From: Photobacterium profundum SS9
GTDB taxonomy: Bacteria > Pseudomonadota > Gammaproteobacteria > Enterobacterales > Vibrionaceae
Length of the DNA stretch: 64,000 nucleotides
Direction of reading: 5' to 3'
NCBI RefSeq assembly: GCF_000196255.1
Contig: NC_006370.1
Location: forward strand, 1,932,887 to 1,996,886
Shown: in pieces, positions 16,854 to 24,990 of the stretch
Layout of the letters: each line of letters opens with the position of its first letter
How positions within the stretch are numbered: position 1 is the stretch's first letter
Program-made: the position numbers and the translations under genes
Notes under the pieces: model-generated
The model's input: the letters and a program-made list of their open reading frames with translations, nothing else
Databases searched by the model: none
What the model was told of the DNA's origin: nothing

Positions 16854-16885
16854 GCTAAGGATTTCTTCACGTTCGCTGTTTGTTA

Positions 16886-17407
16886 TTAGCTGTCCTCGTC
16901 GGCTCCCCAGATGGCGTTTACTTTTTTTTGGAGAACTAACAATGCGGCCGTTTCAGCCAGCGCTTTATCCTTGCGGTTTAACTCTTTTTTAAGTGCTTTA
17001 TTCTCTATTTTCAGCTCTTTCACTTCACCCGATCTTGGTGTTACTGAAGATGATTTTTTGCCATTAACAAAATCCGTCTTCCATTGCTGAATATGATGAG
17101 GATAAATGCCGCTTTCACGACACAATTCATTGATAGCTTTCTCATCCAAGGCAGCACACTGGATGATAATTTCAAGTCGTTCTTCTAGAGTCCAATCTTG
17201 TGGACGTTTCTCATTAGACATCATTTTTAACTCAGCTTCTGAAGCCATTTCAAATTCATGATTTTTGGCTTGTCGGATCCATTTGGTTAAGGTTGAAAAG
17301 CCAACACCTAATGAGTCAGCAACGTCTTTAATGTTACTGTCAGCAGATCGGTTAAGTGCTTTTTGAACAGCTTGTATCTTAAATGCTTCGGTGAATTTTA
17401 CACTCAT
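16886..17407 (-). CDS. IS3-family OrfA with a -1 frameshift site
   Basis: This 173-residue protein is longer than a typical IS3 OrfA because it carries two helix-turn-helix-like units, FTEAFKIQAVQKAL...SLGVGFSTLTKWI and LEERLEIIIQC...ESGIYPHHIQQWK. A leucine-zipper-like coiled coil follows (ELKIENKALKKELNRKDKAL). Near its end the minus strand has eight A residues (16922-16929). A -1 slip there leads into SKRHLGSRRGQLITN and then the OrfB frame without a stop. This is the standard way IS3 elements make the OrfAB transposase. Confidence 0.9.
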   Translation of the reverse strand: MSVKFTEAFKIQAVQKALNRSADSNIKDVADSLGVGFSTLTKWIRQAKNHEFEMASEAELKMMSNEKRPQDWTLEERLEIIIQCAALDEKAINELCRESGIYPHHIQQWKTDFVNGKKSSSVTPRSGEVKELKIENKALKKELNRKDKALAETAALLVLQKKVNAIWGADEDS

Positions 17408-17500
17408 TTTTAATACCTCTAATGAAAATTAGAAGCGACAAGTAGTCTGACACAGGGGGTAATCTGGAACAGAGCCGAAAATAATGGGATTGAAAGTCAC

Positions 17501-18525
17501 ATGAAAATGGCACCGATGCCCGCCACGCCAATCCCGAAAAGTATTGCTACCGCGAGTTTATTGAGCCAAATAATCACCTGTAAATATCAATTTGGTTTAC
17601 CGCTTTATCGACAAGAAACAATGTTGAGTGACATCGGTATTGAGTGAGTCGTCAAACCATGTCGAGCAGGATATTACGTTGCGCCACATTGCTTGAACCT
17701 TTATATATGCGCTTGAAAACAACATTGCTTGCTGAGCCCGCTATTCATGCCGATGAAACACCGCTAAAAGTAATCAAAGCCGAAAAAGCGACAAGCTATA
17801 TGTGGGTATATTGCTGTGGAACAGATGCATTAGGCAGTAACACCAATATTGTGTTATTCGATTATCACAATAGTCGTAGAGCCCAATGTGCATTGATTTT
17901 CTTGATGGTTACCAAGGTTACATGCACGTTGATGGATATAAAGCTTATGAATCAACGCAAGCGACACTGGTAGCCTGTCTTGCGCATATTCGTCGTAAAT
18001 TTATCGATGTGAAGAAGCTGCAAGGAAAAAAGAAAACAGGGAAAGTGGATATCGTATTAAATTTAATTGGTAAGTTATACGGAATAGAAAAACGAATTAA
18101 GGGCAAATCTGTTGAAGAAAAATTAGCAATCCGACAGTCACAAGCCAAGCCTATCGTAACCACATTATATAACTGGCTCATCGAGCATAAAGAAAAAATC
18201 CCACCTAAAAGTAAATTGGGAGAAGCAATAAGTTATAGCTTAAACCAATTTGAAAAATTCCAGCGCTATCTTGAAGATGGCAGGTTAAGCATTGACAATA
18301 ACCGAGCAGAGTGGGCAGTGAAGCCCTTTGTGATAGGTCGTAAGGCTTGGCTATTTTCGTACACCAATACAGGTGCGAACGCGAGTGCGATTTTATATAG
18401 TTTGGTTGAAACAGCAAAAGCGAATAATCTTCTTGTTCATGATTATATCGCAACCTGCTTGTAGCAGATTGCTGAAAAACCGAATAATATTGACGCGTTA
18501 CTGCCATGGAATATTAAGCATAGCT
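17501..18525 (+). pseudogene. IS66-family transposase relic
   Basis: The DNA encodes recognisable IS66 TnpC pieces in shifting frames: MPATPIPKSIATASLLSQII and FGLPLYRQETMLSDIGIE then a stop, EPAIHADETPLKVIK with YMWVYCCGTD, and finally a longer run from about 17886 (HVDGYKAYE, LVACLAHIRRKF, RLSIDNNRAEWAVKPF) to 18464. Related elements have one continuous frame here, so several frameshifts have accumulated. The N-terminal third is absent. It is a different IS66 lineage from the intact element at 12190. Confidence 0.85.
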
Positions 18526-18528
18526 AGG

Positions 18529-18946
18529 TGTCGTTGCCCAGACGCTTACAATTGATTCGCTAAAGCTCGATTTTCTGAAGGCTTTACAAACATCTCACCT
18601 TGTTATTGAAGCTGAAACCGATTCTGGTAAATCAACCAGATTGCCTTTATGGGCAGAAGAGTCTGGGCGTGTTTTAGTGGTTGAACCTCGCCGAGTGGCG
18701 TGTACCGCGTTGGCTGAATATGTTGCTGCTAGTAATGGTGAAACGTTAGGTAAGCGAATTGGCTATGCCATCCGTTTTGATAATCGTTTTAATGACAATA
18801 CCCAAGTCGTTTTTGTTACTCCCGGTGTTGCCTTACGCTGGATGATAGAAGATAAATTGCAGTCTTTTACTACCATAATGATCGATGATTTTCATGAACG
18901 CAGGTTACATCCTGATCTCTTAACTGACAGATTGAGTCTTACTTAA
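18529..18946 (+). pseudogene. DEAH-type ATP-dependent helicase, N-terminal fragment
   Basis: The frame gives DSLKLDFLKALQTSHLVIEA, the Walker A-like ETDSGKST, VVEPRRVACTALAEYVA (motif Ia), VVFVTPGVALRWMIED and the DEAH-like box IDDFHERR. It then ends after about 25 more residues, at the sequence DRLSLT-stop. This resembles the start of HrpB-like helicases of 700 residues or more, so it is a fragment with the second RecA domain missing. Walker A has Asp where GETGSGKST-type motifs have Gly, and the box reads DDFH rather than DEFH. Both suggest loss of function. Confidence 0.75.
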
Positions 18947-18968
18947 TCCAATCATTTAATTGCATCTG

Positions 18969-19844
18969 TTAGTGGCTAGTACGACAAACAGTAAAGCACT
19001 TGGGGCAAATGTAACCTTGTTTTACCGACCACGCTGTACTGCACTTAGCACAACGATGATGGGGCAATTCTTTTTTGGCTGACGGTATCTTCTTCTCTTC
19101 CGTCTTGGACTCACTTTTCTTGTGCTCAAACACCATTCTTAACGCCATGGCATTTAATTGCTTCTCGGCAGACTCCTTAGCCCTTTGGAACCTAGGATGA
19201 GATATCCATCTTTTCGACTTTAGATCTGTCCTCAGGAATTCCAGAAAGAGGTTTTTAAAAGGTTCCAGACCATCTTTCTTGCGGTTATCTAAGAATACCT
19301 TGTGAAGGGCATCCAGCTTAATCTCAATGATTCCGCTCTTACTGTCTCTAATCCACTCTAATTCGTAGGGAACAGTTCTGTCGGGATGAGTGAAATAGAT
19401 ACAGAAATCGTAACCCGATATGTTGCCAACGATATCTACATGGTGCCCATGAAAAATCGATTCAACCTTGACATCAAGAAGAGTGATTTCACTCGGGGGT
19501 GTGATTAGGTATGGTACTTCAGCGTATTTTCCGCTTGATGTCTTTTTGGCTAGAGTCTTTTTATACTCAGGTAAAGCGATGGTTAAATTGCCTGATATCA
19601 CTTGCCTTGCCATGAGGCGCAGAGAGAGGTAAAAGTTGTAAGCGCATTCATCTTTTGTCTTGTCTTTAACCCCCTTACTGCTGTGTGAGAAATGCCAAGC
19701 CTTTTCGTTACCCTGTTTGGCTATTAACGGAGTACTACAAGAAGGGCAAATGCAGCCGCATTTTTTTCCGTTTTCGACTTCGGCCACATCAACCAAATTA
19801 TTTGTGGACGTTTCCAAACCGAATGGGATAAGTGTAAGTGACAT
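18969..19844 (-). CDS. CoiA-like protein with zinc motifs and a possible nuclease core
   Basis: The 291-residue product opens with the CoiA-type zinc motif CICPSCSTPLIAKQGNEKAW followed by HFSH (residues about 31-55). A central region contains HHVDIVGNISG and, further on, GIIEIKLDAL. The spaced Asp and Glu-x-Lys are compatible with a PD-(D/E)XK nuclease fold. The C-terminus has a zinc ribbon (HHRCAKCSTAWSV...YICPKCFTVC). CoiA proteins act in DNA uptake and recombination, but distant relatives are common in mobile DNA and may be defence or mobility nucleases. The gene appears intact amid broken neighbours. Its function is not established. Confidence 0.65.
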   Translation of the reverse strand: MSLTLIPFGLETSTNNLVDVAEVENGKKCGCICPSCSTPLIAKQGNEKAWHFSHSSKGVKDKTKDECAYNFYLSLRLMARQVISGNLTIALPEYKKTLAKKTSSGKYAEVPYLITPPSEITLLDVKVESIFHGHHVDIVGNISGYDFCIYFTHPDRTVPYELEWIRDSKSGIIEIKLDALHKVFLDNRKKDGLEPFKNLFLEFLRTDLKSKRWISHPRFQRAKESAEKQLNAMALRMVFEHKKSESKTEEKKIPSAKKELPHHRCAKCSTAWSVKQGYICPKCFTVCRTSH

Positions 19845-20270
19845 GTGTAATCCCCTAAATACTGACTTAATAGCATGTTACCCCATACGCAAAAGGTTGC
19901 AAGCCACTAGCTATGTATCGGTGGAAGTCTACGTAATTCTAAGCAACTTTGAGACAAAACCGAGTTAGAAAAAGAACACTTAAGTGACTTTTTTGTTTGT
20001 AATGAAAATTATAAAATGCTTTACGAGCCATAAACATACTCATATGTTTGTAATTGGAACGACGGGGTAGTATCCCAATTACGATAGCGCGTAAAGTAAA
20101 ATAGTCGCAAGCATTGTATCTTGTGGTTATAAGCCATTTCTCTTAGTCGCAACTAAAAAAAGTTTCTTCTTATATACGGCTATTGAATGATCAGATAATA
20201 GCTGCTTTGCTGGCAAGTGCTTGTAAAATAACATCTTCAGTCGAAAGGAGAACGAAACAGAATACAACAG
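19845..20270. other. Non-coding stretch between the CoiA-like gene and the lipase relic
   Basis: No convincing gene is present. On the minus strand, directly overlapping the lipase stop by ATGA, a 27-codon frame runs from 20274 down to 20191 (MTVVFCFVLLSTEDVILQAL...). It may be the remnant of an immunity-type gene. The rest is AT-rich, with a possible hairpin around ATTGG/CCAAT at about 20055-20080. The promoter of the CoiA-like gene should also lie here. Confidence 0.35.
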
Positions 20271-20611
20271 TCATACCGATAAGTAGTCCCCAGTAGGACA
20301 ATTGGTGAGATATCGCATGTTACCACCGTGCATGTAGCCATACACTTTACTCATCAGCCATTGCTTAATAGTATCACCTACAGACGGGATGAATCCCATG
20401 AGTGACGCTAGGCCCCCGATAAACGTTCCGCCTGGCGGCAGCATCGTGACCATATCAGCCGCATTTACAACTCGGTAGATAGGCGTCTTGATGGTCGATA
20501 CCCTTCAATATCACCGACCCTAGGTGCACCAAAGCTATAGCAAGCTGCTATTTTATAGGTAGCGGGTAATCGCTTTGCTGCGACTGTAGCCAGTGCGCCC
20601 CCTAGGCTATG
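20271..20611 (-). pseudogene. Class 3 lipase, C-terminal relic
   Basis: Read on the minus strand from the IS4 end, the frame gives the nucleophile elbow GHSLGGALATVAAKRL and then CYSFGAPRVGDIEG. A one-base shift follows, and the next frame continues STIKTPIYRVVNAADMVTML and PPGGTFIGGLASLMGFIP to a stop near 20273. The catalytic Ser and the downstream Asp region (NAAD) are therefore present but in different frames, and everything before GHSLGG is missing. Lipases of this class include type VI secretion phospholipase effectors, which fits the toxin-like genes nearby, but that role is inferred. Confidence 0.75.
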
Positions 20612-22015
20612 ACCATAGGTATCTACACAAAATGGTTACGAATTAACCAATCGGCCAAGAGAAGGGAACTGATCTAAGGATCAACGATCAAGAGAGTTAA
20701 CTTTCATTTCATTAGTATTGACGATGACTCTTTTTGAACAACATCAATTACCCTGTATCCTTGAATCAAGATTATCTAAGCGTTATCAGACCCTTATAAT
20801 GGAACACATGACAGTTAATTCTAGCAATGCACCAGGTGTAAAATCTCTTCGCCACCACACACAATCATGGGCATCGACACAAGCAACATGGCGTTTTTAT
20901 CATAATGAGGATGTGACTTTTCCTATGCTAAGTGGCCCGATGCTGGGTCTTGCTCGTTCTGGTGTGAAAGAAAGTCAAAGTCGATATGTATTAATGGCTC
21001 ATAATTGGTGCCATATCAATTTCGCTAAACATCATAGTAAGTTAGATAAAACTAAGATGTCACACGCTCTCGATGTTGGCTACGAACTGCAAGCGTCTTT
21101 ATTGGTAGACGCAAATACTGGCGCACCCATTGCTCCAGCAGGTCTTAACTTACTGACAAGCAACGGTATTTATCAATGCCAAAGCCAAGAGTTACAACCC
21201 AAGCAAAGTCACCTAGATTCACTCTTTGACAGCATTCATTGGCAAGAACAATTACATTTAGATAAGCCCCTGGTGCATGTTGTTGATAGAGAAGCAGATT
21301 CAGCGAAAGACTTAAGACGTTTAGGCTCAGTTCACTGGCTAACTCGAACTAAAAAAGGCTCAACGTTCCGTCACGAAGGTCAGTTTAAAACGGCTGAAAT
21401 CATCAGTCGAACAATCTCCCCATACTTGAAAGGTGTTATTTCTCTTCGAGGTAAAGAGGGCTATTTGTTTGTTGGTGAAACGACTGTTGAGTTACACCGG
21501 AAATCAGAAAAGCTCGCGTCAGCGGCGCCCACCTGTCGCCTTGTTATGAGCCTGGTCACGGATGATGAAGGTAAAGAGCTAGCAAGATGGTATCTGCTGT
21601 CTAACGTGTTGGATGTTGATGCAACAGAGATCGCAACGTGGTATTGCCATCGCTGGAATATTGAATCTTGGTTTAAGTTATTGAAGTCAGATGGTCATCA
21701 GTTAGAAAAATGGCAGCAAACTACTGCGGAGTCAATATTAAAGCGTCTGATCACAGCCAGTGTTGCAACGACGTTAATATTTAAGCTTTATTCGGACAGC
21801 TCGGATGAAGCTAATGAATTTAAAGGTTTTTTGGTTAAGCTGAGTGGTCGTTTAACTAAGCGAACAAAGCCTGTCACTCAGCCATCACTGCTTGCGGGAC
21901 TATGGGTTTTCCTACAAATGTGTGAAGTACTAGATACCTACACCATGGATGAGATAAACGCGATGAGGCAAATAGCCAGTTCGTTTTTTGCTCAATCTGT
22001 GTAGATACCTATGGT
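20612..22015 (+). mobile_element. IS4-family element inside the lipase relic
   Basis: The ends are an 18-base perfect inverted repeat, ACCATAGGTATCTACACA at 20612 and its reverse complement ending at 22015. The right repeat overlaps the transposase stop codon. The flanks (lipase sequence on the left, unrelated DNA on the right) share no target duplication. This suggests a deletion or rearrangement next to the element that removed the lipase N-terminal half. Confidence 0.8.
20724..22004 (+). CDS. IS4-family transposase
   Basis: This 426-residue DDE transposase has the IS4 signature Y-x2-R-x3-E-x6-K, seen as YCHRWNIESWFKLLK near residue 310. Earlier acidic motifs are SHALDVGYELQASLLVD and LVHVVDREADSAKDL. 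An N-terminal DNA-binding region (SLRHHTQSWASTQATWRFYHN) is as in related proteins. The ATG at 20724 was preferred over a TTG two codons upstream. The protein is intact, so the element may be mobile. Confidence 0.92.
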   Translation: MTLFEQHQLPCILESRLSKRYQTLIMEHMTVNSSNAPGVKSLRHHTQSWASTQATWRFYHNEDVTFPMLSGPMLGLARSGVKESQSRYVLMAHNWCHINFAKHHSKLDKTKMSHALDVGYELQASLLVDANTGAPIAPAGLNLLTSNGIYQCQSQELQPKQSHLDSLFDSIHWQEQLHLDKPLVHVVDREADSAKDLRRLGSVHWLTRTKKGSTFRHEGQFKTAEIISRTISPYLKGVISLRGKEGYLFVGETTVELHRKSEKLASAAPTCRLVMSLVTDDEGKELARWYLLSNVLDVDATEIATWYCHRWNIESWFKLLKSDGHQLEKWQQTTAESILKRLITASVATTLIFKLYSDSSDEANEFKGFLVKLSGRLTKRTKPVTQPSLLAGLWVFLQMCEVLDTYTMDEINAMRQIASSFFAQSV

Positions 22016-22162
22016 TTTACAGAGACTTATTTGTTGTCCATCGCAGTATTTACTCTTCGGCATGTTTGTTTGTTTTTCTTCATGCTTCAATTGATTATTC
22101 TTTCTTATGCATACTAGTAAGTTAATTGGAAATACTTCAGAAATAATATTGAGGAGTAATAA

Positions 22163-23173
22163 ATGGTTGCGTCATCTGATAAAAATCACATGGCAATGCA
22201 CATAGTTGAAAAGGCTATGCCTATTGATCAGCTAATAATGATTATGTATAACTCGCCAGATAAAATAGTTTACGAGCATTTTAGGGCAGTTAATTCTCAT
22301 TTGAAAGACAATAAGGTAAAAGTTGGACAAATTGTATTGTTATCACCAGCTACTAGTCGAGAGTGTACAATTGAAGAAACGGAGTTTTTAAACATAGCTA
22401 AATCTGTTGACTCAACCTTATTAAAACTGAGCAATTCAGAAAAACAGCTGCTGGTGAATAGGTATGAATTTTTATCTAACGTTGCTAGCTATAATGGCTT
22501 GTTTTTAGGTGTAAGTAATACAGCATGGAATGCTCATACCAAACAAGTTAAATTAATTTTAAAAGATTTAGAACGTACCTATGTTACGAGTTATAAATTG
22601 AACGGCAATTTAAATAACCGAAGTTTCTTTACTCAACGTAAAATTCAATTTGCGCGTTTAGATACCGCACTCAGTCGTTTTGCACAACCTACATTAGGTG
22701 GAAAGCTTATATCTGGAGATATTCGCAGTAATTTAGGACTAAGCACTAAAAGCATTATTCACCAATGGAGCAAGCAACCCGGCAATGTCACCACTATTCC
22801 TAATTTCCACAAAAACTATGCCGCTGTAGCTGAAATGTCACGTAATTTGAAGCGTGTAGGCTATGTAGGTATTGCGCTAACTGGATTTGATGCGGTAGCT
22901 AATATCCAAAAAGCTTGCACTGTTAGTGATACTGCTACGTGTAGCAAGGCTAAGTTTTCTCAAACGGGTAAGGCTGTTGGTAGTATTGGTGGTGGAACAT
23001 TTGGTGGTGCAGCAGCAACTTGGGTTACTTGCTCCATTGTATTTGGTTTACCAACCGGCGGGACTAGTTTTTTTTGGTGTTCCGTCGTAGCAGGGGCTGG
23101 AGGTGGTTATGTCGGAGGTAAATATGTTGGAGAATATGGTGAGGAACTATATAAATCAAATGGAATTAAGTAG
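22163..23173 (+). CDS. Putative membrane-targeting toxin with a glycine-rich C-terminus
   Basis: I do not recognise a named family. The 336-residue protein has a LysM-like N-terminus (PIDQLIMIMYNSPDKIVYEH ending in KVGQIVLLSP, residues about 20-65), a long helical middle, and a C-terminal hydrophobic region rich in Gly and Ala (KAVGSIGGGTFGGAAATWVT and SVVAGAGGGYVGGKYVGEYG) resembling a glycine zipper. There is no N-terminal signal peptide. GAGGAG-type ribosome binding precedes the ATG. A small membrane protein follows seven bases later, and a second copy of the toxin tail plus that membrane gene lies downstream. This is the pattern of an effector with its immunity protein, possibly a type VI secretion substrate. 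Confidence 0.6.
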   Translation: MVASSDKNHMAMHIVEKAMPIDQLIMIMYNSPDKIVYEHFRAVNSHLKDNKVKVGQIVLLSPATSRECTIEETEFLNIAKSVDSTLLKLSNSEKQLLVNRYEFLSNVASYNGLFLGVSNTAWNAHTKQVKLILKDLERTYVTSYKLNGNLNNRSFFTQRKIQFARLDTALSRFAQPTLGGKLISGDIRSNLGLSTKSIIHQWSKQPGNVTTIPNFHKNYAAVAEMSRNLKRVGYVGIALTGFDAVANIQKACTVSDTATCSKAKFSQTGKAVGSIGGGTFGGAAATWVTCSIVFGLPTGGTSFFWCSVVAGAGGGYVGGKYVGEYGEELYKSNGIK

Positions 23174-23179
23174 TTATTT

Positions 23180-23536
23180 ATGAGTGATGTTACTTTGATT
23201 TCAATGTATTTATTTTTTATTGGCTGTTTTGGTGTTTTTATTTGGATCGGTCTTGTGGCTTATTTAAAAGTAAAATGGCTACCTCTATTGGAAGATATTC
23301 TTGACGATGGTGTCCGGTTTTATAGCTTGACTATCTTCCTTGCAGGCCCAGGGGTATTGCAATATGCCACAGTATTCCTTTGGTCTTTTCATGCTAAACG
23401 TTATGGGATGCTTAAAAAAAGGGATAATGTTCCTAAGCGCATTCAAAAATGGTTTGTATTTACTTTTTGTTGGTTCATGTCTAGCGGGGCATTAATGGCA
23501 GCAAGTATAATTATGACTGAAATATATGATTTATAA
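23180..23536 (+). CDS. Putative immunity membrane protein, copy 1
   Basis: This 118-residue protein has three or four predicted membrane helices (GCFGVFIWIGLVAYLKVKW, FLAGPGVLQYATVFLW, WFVFTFCWFMSSGALMAAS). It starts seven bases after the toxin-like gene and so is probably co-transcribed. A paralogue at 24991 shares most residues from WIGLVAYLK onward but has a different first 25 residues. Small membrane proteins paired with pore-forming toxins typically protect the producer by acting in the inner membrane. The immunity role is inferred from context. Confidence 0.6.
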   Translation: MSDVTLISMYLFFIGCFGVFIWIGLVAYLKVKWLPLLEDILDDGVRFYSLTIFLAGPGVLQYATVFLWSFHAKRYGMLKKRDNVPKRIQKWFVFTFCWFMSSGALMAASIIMTEIYDL

Positions 23537-23715
23537 GGTAATTGTCATGACAGTTATATAACAAAATTATTGTTGGCTGCGGTTCGTACCTTACGCATTT
23601 TAGCCAAACGGTATTTTTCCGTTTAGTTTTGCGTTAGTGCGTCAAGCAAAGCTTGATGCATATTTAGGGTGAAAGCTCCTGTCAGGCAAGGTTTAACCCA
23701 CCACCTATATCGAGT
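23537..23715 (+). other. Structured non-coding segment upstream of the orphan toxin tail
   Basis: No gene is seen. Two hairpins stand close together: AAACGG-TATTTTT-CCGTTT (23606-23624), nested between ACGCA and TGCGT, and GCGTCAAGC-AAA-GCTTGATGC (23639-23659). A GGGTGAAAGCTCCTGTC-like run follows, and then the first toxin-tail codon at about 23716. It may be the scar of a mobile RNA element or of the recombination that placed the orphan tail here. Confidence 0.4.
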
Positions 23716-23850
23716 ACAACGTGGGCTACTTGTTCTATTGTATTTAGTTTACCAACTGGCGGGACCAGTTTTTTTTGGTGTTCCCTTGTAGCAGGTGCTG
23801 GCGGTGGTTATGCCGGAGGTATGATAGGCGGTAACGGTGGGGATTATATA

Positions 23851-24947
23851 TACCCGTGATCATTGAAGGTGCTTGATTTTCCGCAGAATCAGGATCATGC
23901 TACACACTATGAAAATAACTCTAACCAACAAGCAGAAACACGAACTTGAAAACCAGCATGATAAAACTCGTGATGGTCGAGTGCGTGACCGTATAAAAGC
24001 GGTACTTCTTGCGTCTGAAGGTTGGAGTACCTCCATGATTTCACAAGCTCTGCGCATCCATGAAACGACAGTTCTTCGTCATCTCAAAGATTATGAACAA
24101 TCTGAAAAACTGACACCTAAAAATGGCGGGTCATCAGGATACTTATCTGTAATTCAAACGATGGCGCTAATAGAGCATCTGACTGAGCATGCCTACCATC
24201 ATACTCATCAAATCGTAGCCTACGTAATGGAACATTTTGGCGTTCAATACAGTGTCCCAGGTATGAACAAATGGCTTCATCACAAAGGCTTTAGTTATAA
24301 GATGCCCAAAGGTGTCCCACATAAGTTTGATGAAGCAAAACAGCAGGCTTTTATCGAGGCTTATGACGCTCTTAAAGCGAGCTGTGGCGCGGATGAATCG
24401 ATTTTATTCATTGATGCTGTTCATCCAACGCAGGCGACTAAAATCACGCATGGTTGGATACGTACAGGGCAAGATAAAGTGCTTGAAACAACAGGTAGTC
24501 GTAGCCGACTTAATATTATCGGTGCGCTGAACCTGTCGGACATCGGAGCCACTGTTGTTAGTGACTATGAAAGCATTAACAGTGAGAACATCGTTCGCTT
24601 TTTCTGCAAACTGAGGGACAGTTACCCATTAGAACACACGCTCCATATCATCTTAGATGGGGCGGGATATCACCGTAGTGATTTGGTCAGGGATGCGGCT
24701 TTCGTTCTCAATATTAAGCTTCATTATCTTCCGCCTTACAGTCCGAATCTTAATCCTATAGAACGACTTTGGAAAGTGATGAACGAGAAGTCGAGGAATA
24801 ACATTTACTTCAAGAGTAAACGTGACTTCAAGGAAGCTATAGACCAATTTTTTACTGTCACTCTTCCAGAGATCGCAGGCTCATTGACGTCTCGACTTAA
24901 TGATAACTTTCAGGTGCTCAAGTCTGCATCTTCAAGTTGATTGGGTA
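23851..24947 (+). mobile_element. IS630-family element, copy 2, inserted in the orphan toxin tail
   Basis: The ends are TACCC...GGGTA with TTGAAG-type inner inverted repeats, flanked by TA at 23849-23850 and 24948-24949. Excision with one TA restores the toxin-tail frame. It is 1,097 bp long and of the same family as the element at 14313, but diverged from it. Confidence 0.92.
23909..24940 (+). CDS. IS630-family transposase, copy 2
   Basis: This protein of about 343 residues starts at the ATG giving MKITLTNKQKHE, which aligns with MIKITLTEKEKSS of copy 1. The open frame extends 12 codons further upstream, but those are not shared. It has a helix-turn-helix (ASEGWSTSMISQALRIHETTVLRHL) and DDE motifs ILFIDAVHPTQ, HIILDGAGYHRS and LNPIERLWKVM. 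It is intact. Transcription runs in the direction of the toxin/immunity genes, so it could feed transcription into the downstream immunity copy. Confidence 0.93.
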   Translation: MKITLTNKQKHELENQHDKTRDGRVRDRIKAVLLASEGWSTSMISQALRIHETTVLRHLKDYEQSEKLTPKNGGSSGYLSVIQTMALIEHLTEHAYHHTHQIVAYVMEHFGVQYSVPGMNKWLHHKGFSYKMPKGVPHKFDEAKQQAFIEAYDALKASCGADESILFIDAVHPTQATKITHGWIRTGQDKVLETTGSRSRLNIIGALNLSDIGATVVSDYESINSENIVRFFCKLRDSYPLEHTLHIILDGAGYHRSDLVRDAAFVLNIKLHYLPPYSPNLNPIERLWKVMNEKSRNNIYFKSKRDFKEAIDQFFTVTLPEIAGSLTSRLNDNFQVLKSASSS

Positions 24948-24990
24948 TAGGCGAAAAATTATATGTTTCAACAGGAATTAAATAATTAAA

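Larger units (their letters stand above)
15800..17454 (-). mobile_element. IS3-family element
   Basis: The right end reads TGTGTCAGACTACTTGTCGC on the minus strand. The left end has an imperfect 20-base match that ends in CTACTTGTCGC. Between them lie orfA and orfB in the order and phase of IS3 elements. The left terminal base is uncertain because its match is imperfect, and no three-base target duplication is visible. Confidence 0.8.
23716..24985 (+). pseudogene. Orphan C-terminal tail of a second toxin copy, split by IS630
   Basis: Positions 23716-23850 encode TTWATCSIVFSLPTGGTSFF and WCSLVAGAGGGYAGGMIGGN, which closely match the C-terminus of the toxin at 22163. After the IS630 copy (23851-24947) the frame resumes with GEKLYVSTGIK and stops at 24985, where the first toxin ends GEELYKSNGIK. 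Only the last 60 or so residues exist. No start codon or upstream domain is present. It therefore looks like an orphan toxin tip that arrived with its own immunity gene and was later interrupted. Confidence 0.85.
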
